DNA of 34,674 bases from positions 1 to 34,674 of the forward strand of contig JADMKK010000016.1 of NCBI GenBank assembly GCA_015478895.1, in the 5' to 3' direction. Each line of letters begins with the position of its first letter. The stretch's first letter is position 1. Shown here piece by piece: positions 1-9,128 of this stretch. Both the position numbers and the translations under genes were made by a program. The DNA is from Comamonas sp. (GTDB lineage: Bacteria; Pseudomonadota; Gammaproteobacteria; Burkholderiales; Burkholderiaceae_C). The notes below the pieces were generated by a model, which did no database searches, had not been told where the DNA came from, and saw only the letters and a list, made by a program, of their open reading frames with translations.

Positions 1-148
1 AGTCCAAGTTTTTGTCCGCATGCCCGGCGGGTCAGTTCTGCGTGGAAATCAACACGTGGTCGTCTTTGCGCATGTAGGTTGGCATGTCAGCGTCCTTGGC
101 TGACCGAATCCCTTGCTGCCGCTGTGTACCAGTCATTTGTACCACTTC

Positions 149-163
149 AGGAGTAAAACTCCT
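149..163 (-). terminator. Small hairpin downstream of tRNA-Ser
   Basis: A 6-bp perfect stem (AGGAGT, loop AAA, ACTCCT) lies about 35 bases beyond the 3' end of the tRNA-Ser gene in its direction of transcription. There is no run of T after it, so it could be a weak terminator or a processing hairpin. Seen in sequence; the role is inference. Confidence 0.3.
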
Positions 164-197
164 TCATATGAAGCGATTTCAATAACTTAGTTCAATG

Positions 198-285
198 TGG
201 CGGAGGCTGTGAGATTCGAACTCACGGACCCTTGCGAGTCGGCAGTTTTCAAGACTGCTGGTTTAAACCGCTCACCCAAACCTCC
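198..285 (-). tRNA. tRNA-Ser (anticodon UGA)
   Basis: Read on the minus strand, the 88-base gene starts GGAGGTT and ends AGCCTCC-G-CCA, giving a 7-bp acceptor stem (one G-T pair) with an encoded CCA end. The anticodon arm is GCAGT / loop CTTGAAA / ACTGC, so the anticodon is TGA, reading UCA serine codons. The T arm contains the usual GTTCGAATC, and there is a long variable arm as expected for a class II serine tRNA. I see no integrase or duplicated tRNA 3' end nearby that would mark it as an occupied attachment site. Confidence 0.97.
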
Positions 286-384
286 GGAAGCTGCATATTC
301 TACACAAGGTTTAGCCGCTCATTTCCCTTCGCGAGAACGAGGTCCAATGGAGTGAATTTTTTGAATCTATAAAAAATTTGGTCG

Positions 385-445
385 GATAGTTTTGTTTAAT
401 TTTGACTATCTAAATTTTGAAATTGATAGTTTTGTTGTATCTATC
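385..445. promoter_or_regulatory. Evenly spaced GATAGT/ACTATC half-sites upstream of the ankyrin gene
   Basis: In an AT-rich stretch before the ankyrin gene, GATAGT occurs at 385-390, its inverse ACTATC at 405-410, GATAGT again at 425-430 and CTATC at 441-445. The first three are exactly 20 bases apart, about two helical turns. The first and third belong to a 12-base direct repeat (GATAGTTTTGTT at 385-396 and 425-436). This looks like a multi-site operator for a dimeric regulator. The spacing does not match the OxyR pattern, and no regulator in the window is an obvious partner. Confidence 0.4.
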
Positions 446-506
446 TACACTGACTGCAGCGGTCCACTCTGAATATTGTGGCGTGTATATATAAGGACAT
501 TGATCT

Positions 507-1025
507 ATGAGTGAACCTATCCCACCTTTGGACGACGCAACCTTGGAGTTTGCAGAGCGCGTGTTCGATGCCGCTCGACAAGGTGATGCGGCGCAGCTCA
601 AGCTGTGGCTAGAAAATGGTTTGCCTGCTACGTTGCGCAATGCCAAGGGCGATAGTTTGATCATGTTGGCCAGCTATTACGGTCATGCTGAGGCTGCCAA
701 GGTGCTGCTGCAACATGGCGCAGATGCGCAGCAGGTGAATGGCCGTGGACAGACGCCTTTGGCAGGGGCTGCATTCAAGGGCGATGCAGAGATGACGCGG
801 CTGTTGCTTGACAACGGTGCGCAGGTGGATGGCCCTTCGCCCGATGGCCGTACGCCGCTGATGTTTGCGGCCATGTTCAATCGCACGGATATCGTGAATT
901 TGCTGCTGGAGCGCGGGGCGTGCATTGGGCAAGCAGATCACCAAGGCACCACAGCACTGACTTGTGCCAAAGCGATGAATGCGCACGATGCCGTGGCGCT
1001 GCTGGAGCAGCGTTTGGCGGCTTGA
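507..1025 (+). CDS. Ankyrin-repeat protein
   Basis: A 172-residue protein made almost entirely of ankyrin repeats, a protein-binding fold. About five repeats are visible: a degenerate N-terminal one (residues ~12-40), then units opening GDSLIMLASYYGH, GQTPLAGAAFKGD, GRTPLMFAAMFNR and GTTALTCAKAMNA, each with the LLL..GA helix-turn. There is no signal peptide or membrane segment, so it is probably cytoplasmic. The start ATG has an upstream AAGGAC about 10 bases away. Small bacterial ankyrin proteins of this size are known next to catalase genes (AnkB-like), but no catalase is present here. The partner is unknown. It is monocistronic between the tRNA and a terminator at 1139-1162. Confidence 0.85.
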   Translation: MSEPIPPLDDATLEFAERVFDAARQGDAAQLKLWLENGLPATLRNAKGDSLIMLASYYGHAEAAKVLLQHGADAQQVNGRGQTPLAGAAFKGDAEMTRLLLDNGAQVDGPSPDGRTPLMFAAMFNRTDIVNLLLERGACIGQADHQGTTALTCAKAMNAHDAVALLEQRLAA

Positions 1026-1037
1026 GCTTTTGAATAA

Positions 1038-1119
1038 GATAGCTGCATGCCGTTGTTTCTCAACGCTTTCAATGCCAAATGACTTTGGATTCATTGAGAC
1101 TCAAAGGCAGGTAGCTATC
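1038..1119. repeat. Intergenic repeat with inverted ends (GATAGCTGC ... GCAGGTAGCTATC)
   Basis: GATAGCTGC at 1038-1046 faces GCAGGTAGCTATC at 1107-1119, so the ends can pair. The 17 bases at 1102-1118 (CAAAGGCAGGTAGCTAT) recur exactly inside puuD at 15851-15867. The sequence resembles short AGCTATC/GATAGCTGC intergenic repeats that I recall as common in Comamonadaceae genomes; that family assignment is from memory. Confidence 0.5.
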
Positions 1120-1138
1120 TATTTCGCAGCGACCGCGT

Positions 1139-1162
1139 AAAAAAACCGCCGAAAGGCGGTTT
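1139..1162. terminator. Bidirectional terminator
   Basis: An 8-bp perfect stem AAACCGCC / GGCGGTTT with loop GAAA. On the minus strand it runs into seven T (A7 at 1139-1145), a textbook intrinsic terminator for the Bug gene remnant at 1188-1257. On the plus strand it is followed by CTTTG and can also end the ankyrin transcript. Confidence 0.8.
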
Positions 1163-1187
1163 CTTTGGGGCGGTTCAGACAAGCCTT

Positions 1188-1257
1188 TTAGTCAGAAGTG
1201 GCGCCCGCAGCTTTAACTGCTTCGCCCCACTTTTTGATGTCTGCGTCAACAGTGATC
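1188..1257 (-). pseudogene. 3' remnant of a Bug-family (TctC) binding-protein gene
   Basis: Reading the minus strand in the frame that ends with TAA at 1190-1188 gives a tail containing DADIKKWGEAVKAAGATSD. This strongly resembles the C-terminal helix of Bug (tripartite tricarboxylate transporter, TctC) periplasmic binding proteins, which typically end in a (E)IKKWG.VVK.AG pattern. Upstream of about 1257 the frame no longer resembles the family and no start or body of the gene is present. A proper terminator (1139-1162) still follows it. I infer a deletion that removed all but about 22 codons. The match is short, so confidence is moderate. Confidence 0.5.
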
Positions 1258-1441
1258 TTTATCACCTGCGTCGGCAGTTCTGAGCGGGGCGGAGATCGCG
1301 GGTTCCAATGCGAAAGAATGCGCGTGCAGATGCATTTATTCAGAGCAGTGAGCCCACGTATTTCATAGATTTCACGATGTTTTATATGGGAAACCTAGGG
1401 TTCACTAAGGCACGCAGCTATGAATCTTGAAGTTCATGCAC
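1258..1441. other. Intergenic stretch without recognisable gene
   Basis: Between the Bug remnant and the maeB terminator I see no coding sequence, RNA gene or clear repeat. It probably contains the breakpoint of the deletion that removed the Bug gene. Confidence 0.5.
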
Positions 1442-1475
1442 AAAAAAAGCCCTTGGCATTTCTGCCAAGGGCTTT
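1442..1475 (-). terminator. Terminator of maeB
   Basis: A 13-bp perfect stem (AAAGCCCTTGGCA at 1446-1458, TGCCAAGGGCTTT at 1463-1475, loop TTTC) lies 22 bases after the maeB stop. On the minus strand it runs into seven T (A7 at 1442-1448). Strong intrinsic terminator. Confidence 0.92.
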
Positions 1476-1497
1476 CATTTCGACTGCGCTGGGGTGA

Positions 1498-3795
<2,298 letters not shown>

Positions 3796-3919
3796 ACAAA
3801 AATATCTCGTGAATCTGGCAAATCAAGCCCCACGGGCTTGTTGACCTCGGAGCTTACCCTAGGTCTTGTATGTCAAAGGGATGAACGGTTTGTCCGCTGC
3901 AATGTACAAAGCCTCAGGC

Positions 3920-3951
3920 ACAAACCCCTTGCGCGATAGCCAAGGGGTTTG
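3920..3951 (-). terminator. Terminator of the NCS2 permease gene
   Basis: An 11-bp inverted repeat, CAAACCCCTTG ... CAAGGGGTTTG, with a loop of about 10 bases, lies about 45 bases after the permease stop codon. T-tract is short (GTTTG). Likely intrinsic terminator. Confidence 0.65.
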
Positions 3952-3995
3952 ACAGGGCCCAGTGATGACCAGGCAAAGACCAAAGACACAACGCG

Positions 3996-5483
3996 TTAGT
4001 GGGCGTCTGCCTGGCGTGCAGCATTGATTACAGCTTGGGTGTCGCCACGGGTACCATTGAAAAACACATTCAAAAGTACGGCCGCCAGCGAGGCCAAAAG
4101 GATACCGGATTCAATCAGCGGGTGGATGGCGTGTGGCATCCATTGGCGAAAGTTCGGCGCTACCAGCGGGATCATGCCCACGCCAATCGATACGGCCACA
4201 ATCATGGCGTTGTTGCGGTTGTGCTTGAAATCCACGTTGGACAAGATGCGGATGCCGGTGGCGACCACCATGCCAAACATCACCAGGCCTGCGCCGCCCA
4301 GCACGACGGTGGGCAGCGACTCAATCAGCATTGCCATCTTGGGCAGCACGCCCAGCACAATCAAAATCACGCCGCCTGCCACGCACACCCAGCGGCTCAT
4401 GACGCCGGTGACCGCGACCAAGCCTACGTTTTGCGAGAAGCTGGTGTAGGGGAAAGTGTTGAAGATGCCGCCAATCAGCGTGCCCAGGCCATCGGTGCGC
4501 AGACCGCGCGTGAGTTCGGTTTGGCTGATCTTTTTGCCAGTCATGTCGGACAGGGCCAGGAACATGCCGGTCGATTCGATCATCACCACAATCATTACCA
4601 GCGTCATGGTCAAAATCAGGATCGGATCAAACACCGGTGTGGCTATTTCAAAAGGCAATACCAGGTTGAACCACTTGGCTTCGGCCACTTTGTGAAAGTC
4701 CATCAGGCCCATGGCCGCTGTAATCACGCCGCCCACAATAATGCCCAGCAGCACGGAGATATTGGCAAAAAATCCTTTGCCAAAGCGCGCCACCAGCAAG
4801 ATGGTCAGCAGCACAACGCCGGAGATACCTACGCCGGTCAGGTCTGCATATTTGGGATTGGGAATAGTGGGAACTACTGCAAAACCAGCGGGTACGGGCG
4901 GCAGCGAGGTGCCGGGCGCACCGGCCATGGCTTGCGCTTCTGAGAGCCACTTCAAATGTTCGGGGTTGGGAACGCTGGGGGCAGTCGGGCCTACGGGGTT
5001 GCCAAAAATCCAGTTGATGCCCACCCGCATCAGGCTGATGCCAATCACCGTGATGATGGTGCCGGTGACCACCGGCGGGAAAAAGCGCAGCAAGCGACTG
5101 ATGATGGGGGCGATCAGCATGGAGACAATGCCTGCCCCGATGACCGCGCCAAAGATCAGCCCCGCGCCAGCGTGCCCCCCTGTGGACTGCGCCATCGACA
5201 CCATGGGGCCAACAGCAGCAAAGGTCACGCCCATCATCACCGGTAGCTTGATGCCAAACCACTGCGTGCAGCCCATGGCTTGAATCAATGTGACCACCCC
5301 GCAAACAAACAAGTCGGCCGAAATCAGCATGGCGACTTGCTCAGGAGGCAGATTTAATGCCCGCCCCACAATCAGTGGTACGGCCACTGCGCCGGCATAC
5401 ATCACCAGTACATGCTGCAAACCCAGTGCGGTGACGCGACCTAAAGGGAGTTTTTCATCAACGGGGTGCACGGTGTTGGGCAT
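3996..5483 (-). CDS. NCS2 family purine (xanthine/uric acid) permease
   Basis: A 495-residue, very hydrophobic inner-membrane protein of the nucleobase-ascorbate (NCS2/NAT) family, with about 12-14 membrane segments. The family signature is present as SQNVGLVAVTG. Known members that carry Q-N-x-G-x4-T-G (UapA, XanQ) transport xanthine or urate, while uracil carriers have E and R/K at the ends, so a purine substrate is likely. A longer hydrophilic loop rich in P and A (PTAPSVPNPEHLKW region) sits between membrane segments. I chose ATG 5483 (MPNTVHP), which has AAGGA upstream; the frame stays open to 5567, but that extension is poorly conserved in character. The upstream DNA at 5548-5579 shares an element with the uraH promoter, tying it to the purine genes. 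Confidence 0.9.
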   Translation of the reverse strand: MPNTVHPVDEKLPLGRVTALGLQHVLVMYAGAVAVPLIVGRALNLPPEQVAMLISADLFVCGVVTLIQAMGCTQWFGIKLPVMMGVTFAAVGPMVSMAQSTGGHAGAGLIFGAVIGAGIVSMLIAPIISRLLRFFPPVVTGTIITVIGISLMRVGINWIFGNPVGPTAPSVPNPEHLKWLSEAQAMAGAPGTSLPPVPAGFAVVPTIPNPKYADLTGVGISGVVLLTILLVARFGKGFFANISVLLGIIVGGVITAAMGLMDFHKVAEAKWFNLVLPFEIATPVFDPILILTMTLVMIVVMIESTGMFLALSDMTGKKISQTELTRGLRTDGLGTLIGGIFNTFPYTSFSQNVGLVAVTGVMSRWVCVAGGVILIVLGVLPKMAMLIESLPTVVLGGAGLVMFGMVVATGIRILSNVDFKHNRNNAMIVAVSIGVGMIPLVAPNFRQWMPHAIHPLIESGILLASLAAVLLNVFFNGTRGDTQAVINAARQADAH

Positions 5484-5547
5484 AGCGGCTTTCCTTGGGG
5501 CTTTTGCGATGAGGTGGGCAATGCTGCATCTCAGATGTACATATATC

Positions 5548-5579
5548 CATACAAAAAGTGTATACAAAGCGGCTGCAAG
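5548..5579. promoter_or_regulatory. Candidate GntR operator upstream of the permease
   Basis: Read toward the permease gene, the region contains TTTGTATACACTTTTTGTATGG, i.e. TATAC-N7-GTATG. The uraH/gntR intergenic region has ATTGTATACACTTTTGGTAAA. In addition, the plus strand here reads AAGCGGCTGCAAG (5567-5579), which recurs exactly at 12681-12693. The repeated use of both blocks at two purine promoters argues for a common regulator. That it is the GntR protein at 11951-12628 is inference. Confidence 0.55.
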
Positions 5580-5658
5580 AACCCTCCGTTAAAACCCTGT
5601 TGTGCATGGCTGGCCTGGCGCTTAAGTGCGCTGTGCGGCAGGCGTTGCTGGCTGAGTC

Positions 5659-6411
5659 TTACAGCTGCACAGCCCGGCCAATGAATTGGATTGGGCCAGT
5701 AGGGCGGTCAATGGGCGAGCCACCGGCAGGCTCCAGCGTCAACTCAAACAGCTGGTTGGGCTGCAGCGGGGGAAGCTGATCAACCGGCACTTCGATGGCC
5801 TGGCCCGGTGTGACCAAGCCCAGTGACACGGGGGCAGACCAGCTGTCTGCCTTGGTCCAGAACTGCAATGATTTCTCCGCAGGAATCACGTCAGGACTGA
5901 GCGGTACCAAGCGCAGATTTCCTGCAGCCTGGGCTTGCACCAGCCAGCCTGGTGCTTGATTTTGCGGTGCGGCCAGCACCACAAAATAGCGGGCTGCAGC
6001 GGGCTGTGGTGCCGGGCCTGCGAGCAGCATCGCGCAAAGCACGGCTGCCGCCGTCAATCCCGTGCCAGCCAGCCCGCGCCACAGGGCCAGACTGTCCCAC
6101 TGCCACCAGCGCGGTGCTGCCGCTTGGCGCGTGGAAGAGCTGGGGTGTGCTTGTGCGGTACTGGCTGCAATGCGTTGCCACACCGCTGCAGAGGGCTGGA
6201 CTGGCGCCACTCCACGAGTCAAAGGGTGCAGCCGAACCTCCCAGGCATCGACGGCGGCCCGCAAAGCAGGGTCGTGCGGCAGGCGAATGTGCATGGCATG
6301 GCGTTCGGCGCCATCGAGTGTGCCCAGCACATACTCGCCAGCCTGTGTATCGATATCGTCGTAGTTGCCATCATCGTTCGATGGCGGCGGCAGGTGGCTC
6401 TCGGTACTCAT
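5659..6411 (-). CDS. RskA-like anti-sigma factor
   Basis: A 250-residue single-pass inner-membrane protein. The cytoplasmic N-terminal half (residues ~15-85) has the anti-sigma pattern DIDTQAGEYVLGTLDGAER. One membrane segment follows around residues 135-155 (LWRGLAGTGLTAAAVLCAMLLAG), and the C-terminal half is a periplasmic RskA-type domain (ARYFVVLAAPQNQAPGWLV to the end). Start ATG 6411 overlaps the sigma-factor stop as ATGA, which decides it over an upstream ATG in the same frame (6453). The pair is therefore translationally coupled. It should hold the ECF sigma factor inactive at the membrane until regulated proteolysis. The signal is unknown. Confidence 0.85.
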   Translation of the reverse strand: MSTESHLPPPSNDDGNYDDIDTQAGEYVLGTLDGAERHAMHIRLPHDPALRAAVDAWEVRLHPLTRGVAPVQPSAAVWQRIAASTAQAHPSSSTRQAAAPRWWQWDSLALWRGLAGTGLTAAAVLCAMLLAGPAPQPAAARYFVVLAAPQNQAPGWLVQAQAAGNLRLVPLSPDVIPAEKSLQFWTKADSWSAPVSLGLVTPGQAIEVPVDQLPPLQPNQLFELTLEPAGGSPIDRPTGPIQFIGRAVQL

Positions 6412-7019
6412 TGCATGCATTCCCGCAGGGAGCGAAGACTGCGCTGAATCCATGCTTTGACGGTGCCCAGTGGTGCTTGCACCCGTGCCGCAATTTCACT
6501 GTGCGTGCAGCCGTCTATATAGGCATGCAACAGGCAGGCACGGCGGGCAGGCTCCAGCCCTTCAAGGCACAGGCCCAGGCGGCCCAGTGCCGCTTGGTGG
6601 GTCAAATCATGGCTGCTGTCATGCCAAGCCTCGATGGCGGCTTGGGCATCGCGTGCGGCTGCAGCGGGTTCATCCAGTGTGACTGCGCGTGCACTGCTGC
6701 GCATGCGGTTCAGGGCCGTGTGGCGCACTACGGTGTAAATCCAACCTCGGCCCGCACCGCGGCGGGCATCGAAACTGGCAGCACCGCGCCAGATGGCAAG
6801 AAACGCATCGTGCAGCACATCCTCTGCCGTGGCCCGGTCGCGCACAATGCGCAGCGCCACGCCCAGCAGGTAGCGCGCTTCGCTTTCGTAAATACGCTGC
6901 AAGGCCACGCGGTCGCCACGTGCGCAGGCTTGCAACTCAGCGTCATGATCCAAAGCGGTGTCAGCGGCGGGGTTCAAAGTTGGCACAGGCAAGCCCGTAG
7001 GGGGAGGGTGGAAAAGCAA
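6408..7019 (-). CDS. ECF-type RNA polymerase sigma factor
   Basis: A 203-residue sigma-70-family extracytoplasmic-function sigma factor. Region 2 lies around residues 30-100 (YLLGVALRIVRDRATAEDVLHDAFLAIW, split by the usual spacing; then GWIYTVVRHTALNRMR). Region 4 is at about residues 140-200, with the helix-turn-helix CTHSEIAARVQAPLGTVKAWIQRSLRSLRE. The protein resembles the SigK-like ECF group, which pairs with RskA-type anti-sigma factors, as here. The stop codon overlaps the anti-sigma start by 4 bases. The DUF3455 lipoprotein gene lies 24 bases upstream in the same direction and is a likely member of the regulon or operon. Confidence 0.9.
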   Translation of the reverse strand: MLFHPPPTGLPVPTLNPAADTALDHDAELQACARGDRVALQRIYESEARYLLGVALRIVRDRATAEDVLHDAFLAIWRGAASFDARRGAGRGWIYTVVRHTALNRMRSSARAVTLDEPAAAARDAQAAIEAWHDSSHDLTHQAALGRLGLCLEGLEPARRACLLHAYIDGCTHSEIAARVQAPLGTVKAWIQRSLRSLRECMQ

Positions 7020-7043
7020 TCCTCCCCCCAGTGTAGTGCAGGC

Positions 7044-7619
7044 CTACATGGGCTTCCAGAAGATGTAGTCGGCCTGGTACTTCACCATGGCTTTTTGCCC
7101 TTTGGTGGCTGAGGTGCAAGGTTTGTCGCTGGGGGCAACGCCGCCTTGCAAGGCCACGCGCTGGATGTAGCTGACACCTGTCAGATCGCCTTGTCCCATC
7201 GCCGGATTGGCCTTGACCAATTGGTAGGGCAAGTGGCCTGCCCCCGATGGGGCAACTGCCAGTTGTGTGGCTGTGAGCTTGGAGCCGTCTGCTGCTTCCC
7301 AGGTCGCAGGTGGGCCGTAATAGCGGCCTACTTGTTTGCCGTCGCGGCTTTTGAGCACGGCATCGGGGCCGACGAATACCCATTCGGTTTGTCCAGGTGC
7401 ATTGGCTTTGTCGCGACATTCATAAGTGATGTCTCCGCTGCCCACGGTTTCCCAGGCCACCTTGTGGCCGGCGGGCACCTGAATGGATGCAGGCAGACCC
7501 TGCTGCGAGAAGCTATGGTGGGCGGTGGAATGCGACATAGCGCCGCAGGCGCTCAGCAAGGCTGCTGCGGCGCCAACCAGGGCCAGGGGCGCAAAACGGA
7601 GTGCAGTTGAGGTAGTCAT
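7044..7619 (-). CDS. DUF3455 domain lipoprotein
   Basis: A 191-residue exported protein. The N-terminus is a lipoprotein signal with lipobox LLSAC (Cys25), so the mature protein should be anchored to a membrane facing the periplasm. The rest resembles DUF3455, with QGLPASIQVPAGHKVAWETVG at the start and a W/Y/C-rich body (DITYECRDK, EWVFVGPDA, GRYYGPPATWEA, VKYQADYIFWKPM). Two cysteines (in TYEC and KPCT) could form a disulfide. Function of the family is unknown to me. A good ribosome site (GGAGA) precedes the ATG. It is followed within 24 bases by the ECF sigma and anti-sigma genes, suggesting an envelope stress or heme/redox-related role (inference). Confidence 0.8.
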   Translation of the reverse strand: MTTSTALRFAPLALVGAAAALLSACGAMSHSTAHHSFSQQGLPASIQVPAGHKVAWETVGSGDITYECRDKANAPGQTEWVFVGPDAVLKSRDGKQVGRYYGPPATWEAADGSKLTATQLAVAPSGAGHLPYQLVKANPAMGQGDLTGVSYIQRVALQGGVAPSDKPCTSATKGQKAMVKYQADYIFWKPM

Positions 7620-7793
7620 CGTGATTCTCCAAACAAGGTGATGGGATGAGGGCCGCGCAGCTTTGTGGTGCTGCTACTGGTACTACCCGCCAGCGCTGTG
7701 TTTGGATGCACCCGATGTGAAATATTTTTTTTCGAGGCGTTGCGGTGGCCGATGGCCCCGGTATTCCACGCACCACGGGTGGTGTGCGGGCGG

Positions 7794-7818
7794 CAATAAA
7801 AAAGCCCCCGAAGGGGCT
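7794..7818 (-). terminator. Terminator of the allantoin operon (after the M20 gene)
   Basis: Stem AGCCCC / GGGGCT with loop CGAA (7803-7818), followed on the minus strand by a T-rich run (complement of AATAAAAAA at 7794-7802). It ends the gntR-puuE-uraD/allC-M20 transcript ten bases after the last stop codon. Confidence 0.85.
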
Positions 7819-7827
7819 GTGCCAGCT

Positions 7828-9105
7828 TTAAGCCAGTAAGTCCACCAGACTGCGGGCCACCACCTTGGTGGCGCGGCGCAAATCTTCCAGGTCCAGACGC
7901 TCATCGGCGCGTTTGGCGTGGCTCTCCAGCACGGTGCGCGGGCCTGCACCGTAAATTACGCCGGGAATGCCGCGCTCCACATACAAGCGCACGTCGGTGT
8001 ACAGCGGGGTGCCTACGGCGGGCGGCTTTTCGCCAAATACCGCTTCGCCATGGGTTTGAATGGCATCTACCAACGGCTGGTTACCTGCCAAAGGCGTCAT
8101 GGCATGGGCCAGCAGCAGGCGTTTGATGTCCACGCGCACGGCGTCCTCACCCTGATAACCGCGCTCGGTGTTGAAGTGCTCCACGGCCTTGGCAATTACG
8201 GCGCGCATCGAGGCTTCCACTTCCACCGGGTTTTCTTCGGGAATCATGCGGCGGTCGAGTTTGAGCATGACTTTGCCGGGGATCACATTGGTGTTGGTGC
8301 CGCCTTCAATGCGGCCAATGTTCACGTAGGGGTGCTTGATGCCAGGCACTTTGGACAGCACCTGCTGGTACTTCATGTTCTCTGCATACAAGCCATTCAT
8401 GATTGCGACAGCCGCTTGCAATGCGTCCACCCCAGTGTGGGGCACGGCAGCATGGGCCATCTTGCCGTGCACGGTCACTTCCATTTGCAGGCAGCCGTTG
8501 TGGGCGGTGACCACTTCATAGCTAAAACCGGCGGCAATCATCAAATCAGGATTGGTCAGCCCTTTTTTCAGCAACCAGCCGGGGCCCAGTTCGCCGCCGA
8601 ACTCTTCGTCATAGGTAAAGTGCAACTCCACCGCGCCCTTGGTGGGCTTGGCTACAGCTTCCAGCGCACGCACCGCAAAGGTGAAGCTGGAAAAATCGCT
8701 CTTGCTTACCGCTGTGGCGCGGCCGTACATCTTGCCGTCTTCGATGACGGCGCCATACGGGTCATGGCTCCAGCCTTCTCCGGGTGGCACCACATCACCG
8801 TGGGCGTTCAGCGCAATGGTCTTGCCGCCATCGCCCGGTGTGCCATAAGGGCGGCGCACGATCAGGTTGGTGATGGTCTGCATGCCGTAGTCTTTCACCT
8901 CTTGCTCAGGCACGGCGTGTTTTTCCGCGTTGAAACCAAACGCTGCAATCAGGTCCGCCGTGCGCTCGGCGTGGGGCGCATTGTTGCCGGGCGGGGTGTC
9001 GGTGGGCACCTGCACCAGTGCTTGCAGAAACTGCACCTGCTCATCAAAGTGGGCATCAATCCACGCATCCAGCGCGGCGTAGGTGGCTTGGCGGTCTTGG
9101 GTCAT
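7828..9105 (-). CDS. M20 family metallo-hydrolase (ArgE/DapE type), possible ureide hydrolase
   Basis: A 425-residue cytoplasmic M20 metal-dependent amidohydrolase. Likely metal ligands: His in ALNAHGDVVPPGEGW, Asp in the GRATAVSKSD block, and the Glu pair in FTYDEEFGGELGPG; the dimerisation domain follows (HNGCLQMEVTVHGKMAHAA region). By type it is nearer the acetylornithine/succinyl-diaminopimelate deacylases than the hydantoinase/carbamoylase group to which known allantoate and ureidoglycolate amidohydrolases belong. It lies 23 bases after the uraD-amidohydrolase fusion and before a terminator, so it is in the purine operon. No ureidoglycolate lyase or amidohydrolase is otherwise visible, so it could act on ureidoglycolate or another ureide; this is inference from context only. 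Confidence 0.85.
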   Translation of the reverse strand: MTQDRQATYAALDAWIDAHFDEQVQFLQALVQVPTDTPPGNNAPHAERTADLIAAFGFNAEKHAVPEQEVKDYGMQTITNLIVRRPYGTPGDGGKTIALNAHGDVVPPGEGWSHDPYGAVIEDGKMYGRATAVSKSDFSSFTFAVRALEAVAKPTKGAVELHFTYDEEFGGELGPGWLLKKGLTNPDLMIAAGFSYEVVTAHNGCLQMEVTVHGKMAHAAVPHTGVDALQAAVAIMNGLYAENMKYQQVLSKVPGIKHPYVNIGRIEGGTNTNVIPGKVMLKLDRRMIPEENPVEVEASMRAVIAKAVEHFNTERGYQGEDAVRVDIKRLLLAHAMTPLAGNQPLVDAIQTHGEAVFGEKPPAVGTPLYTDVRLYVERGIPGVIYGAGPRTVLESHAKRADERLDLEDLRRATKVVARSLVDLLA

Positions 9106-9128
9106 GTGCTTGTCTCTTTAATCAGTTG

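Noticed and set aside
32..136. A 34-codon minus-strand ORF at the left end (ending MRKDDHVLISTQN)
   Set aside because: No recognisable family, no ribosome site, and a stop shortly upstream in frame. It could be the tail of something lost, but cannot be supported.
198..285. Genomic island integrated at the tRNA-Ser
   Set aside because: No integrase, no repeated tRNA 3' end and no composition shift could be seen in the adjoining sequence.
385..445. OxyR-type operator upstream of the ankyrin gene
   Set aside because: OxyR sites use ATAG/CTAT elements at about 11-base steps; here the steps are 20, 20 and 15.
3999..4943. Long plus-strand open frame opposite the permease gene (314 codons, His/Gln-rich)
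   Set aside because: A low-complexity translation typical of the antisense frame of a GC-rich membrane-protein gene; the opposite strand has clear NCS2 motifs.
7681..7709. SigK-like ECF promoter (GCATCC plus a downstream element) before the DUF3455 gene
   Set aside because: The -35-like GCATCC is close to the SigK consensus, but nothing resembling its -10 element is at the right distance.
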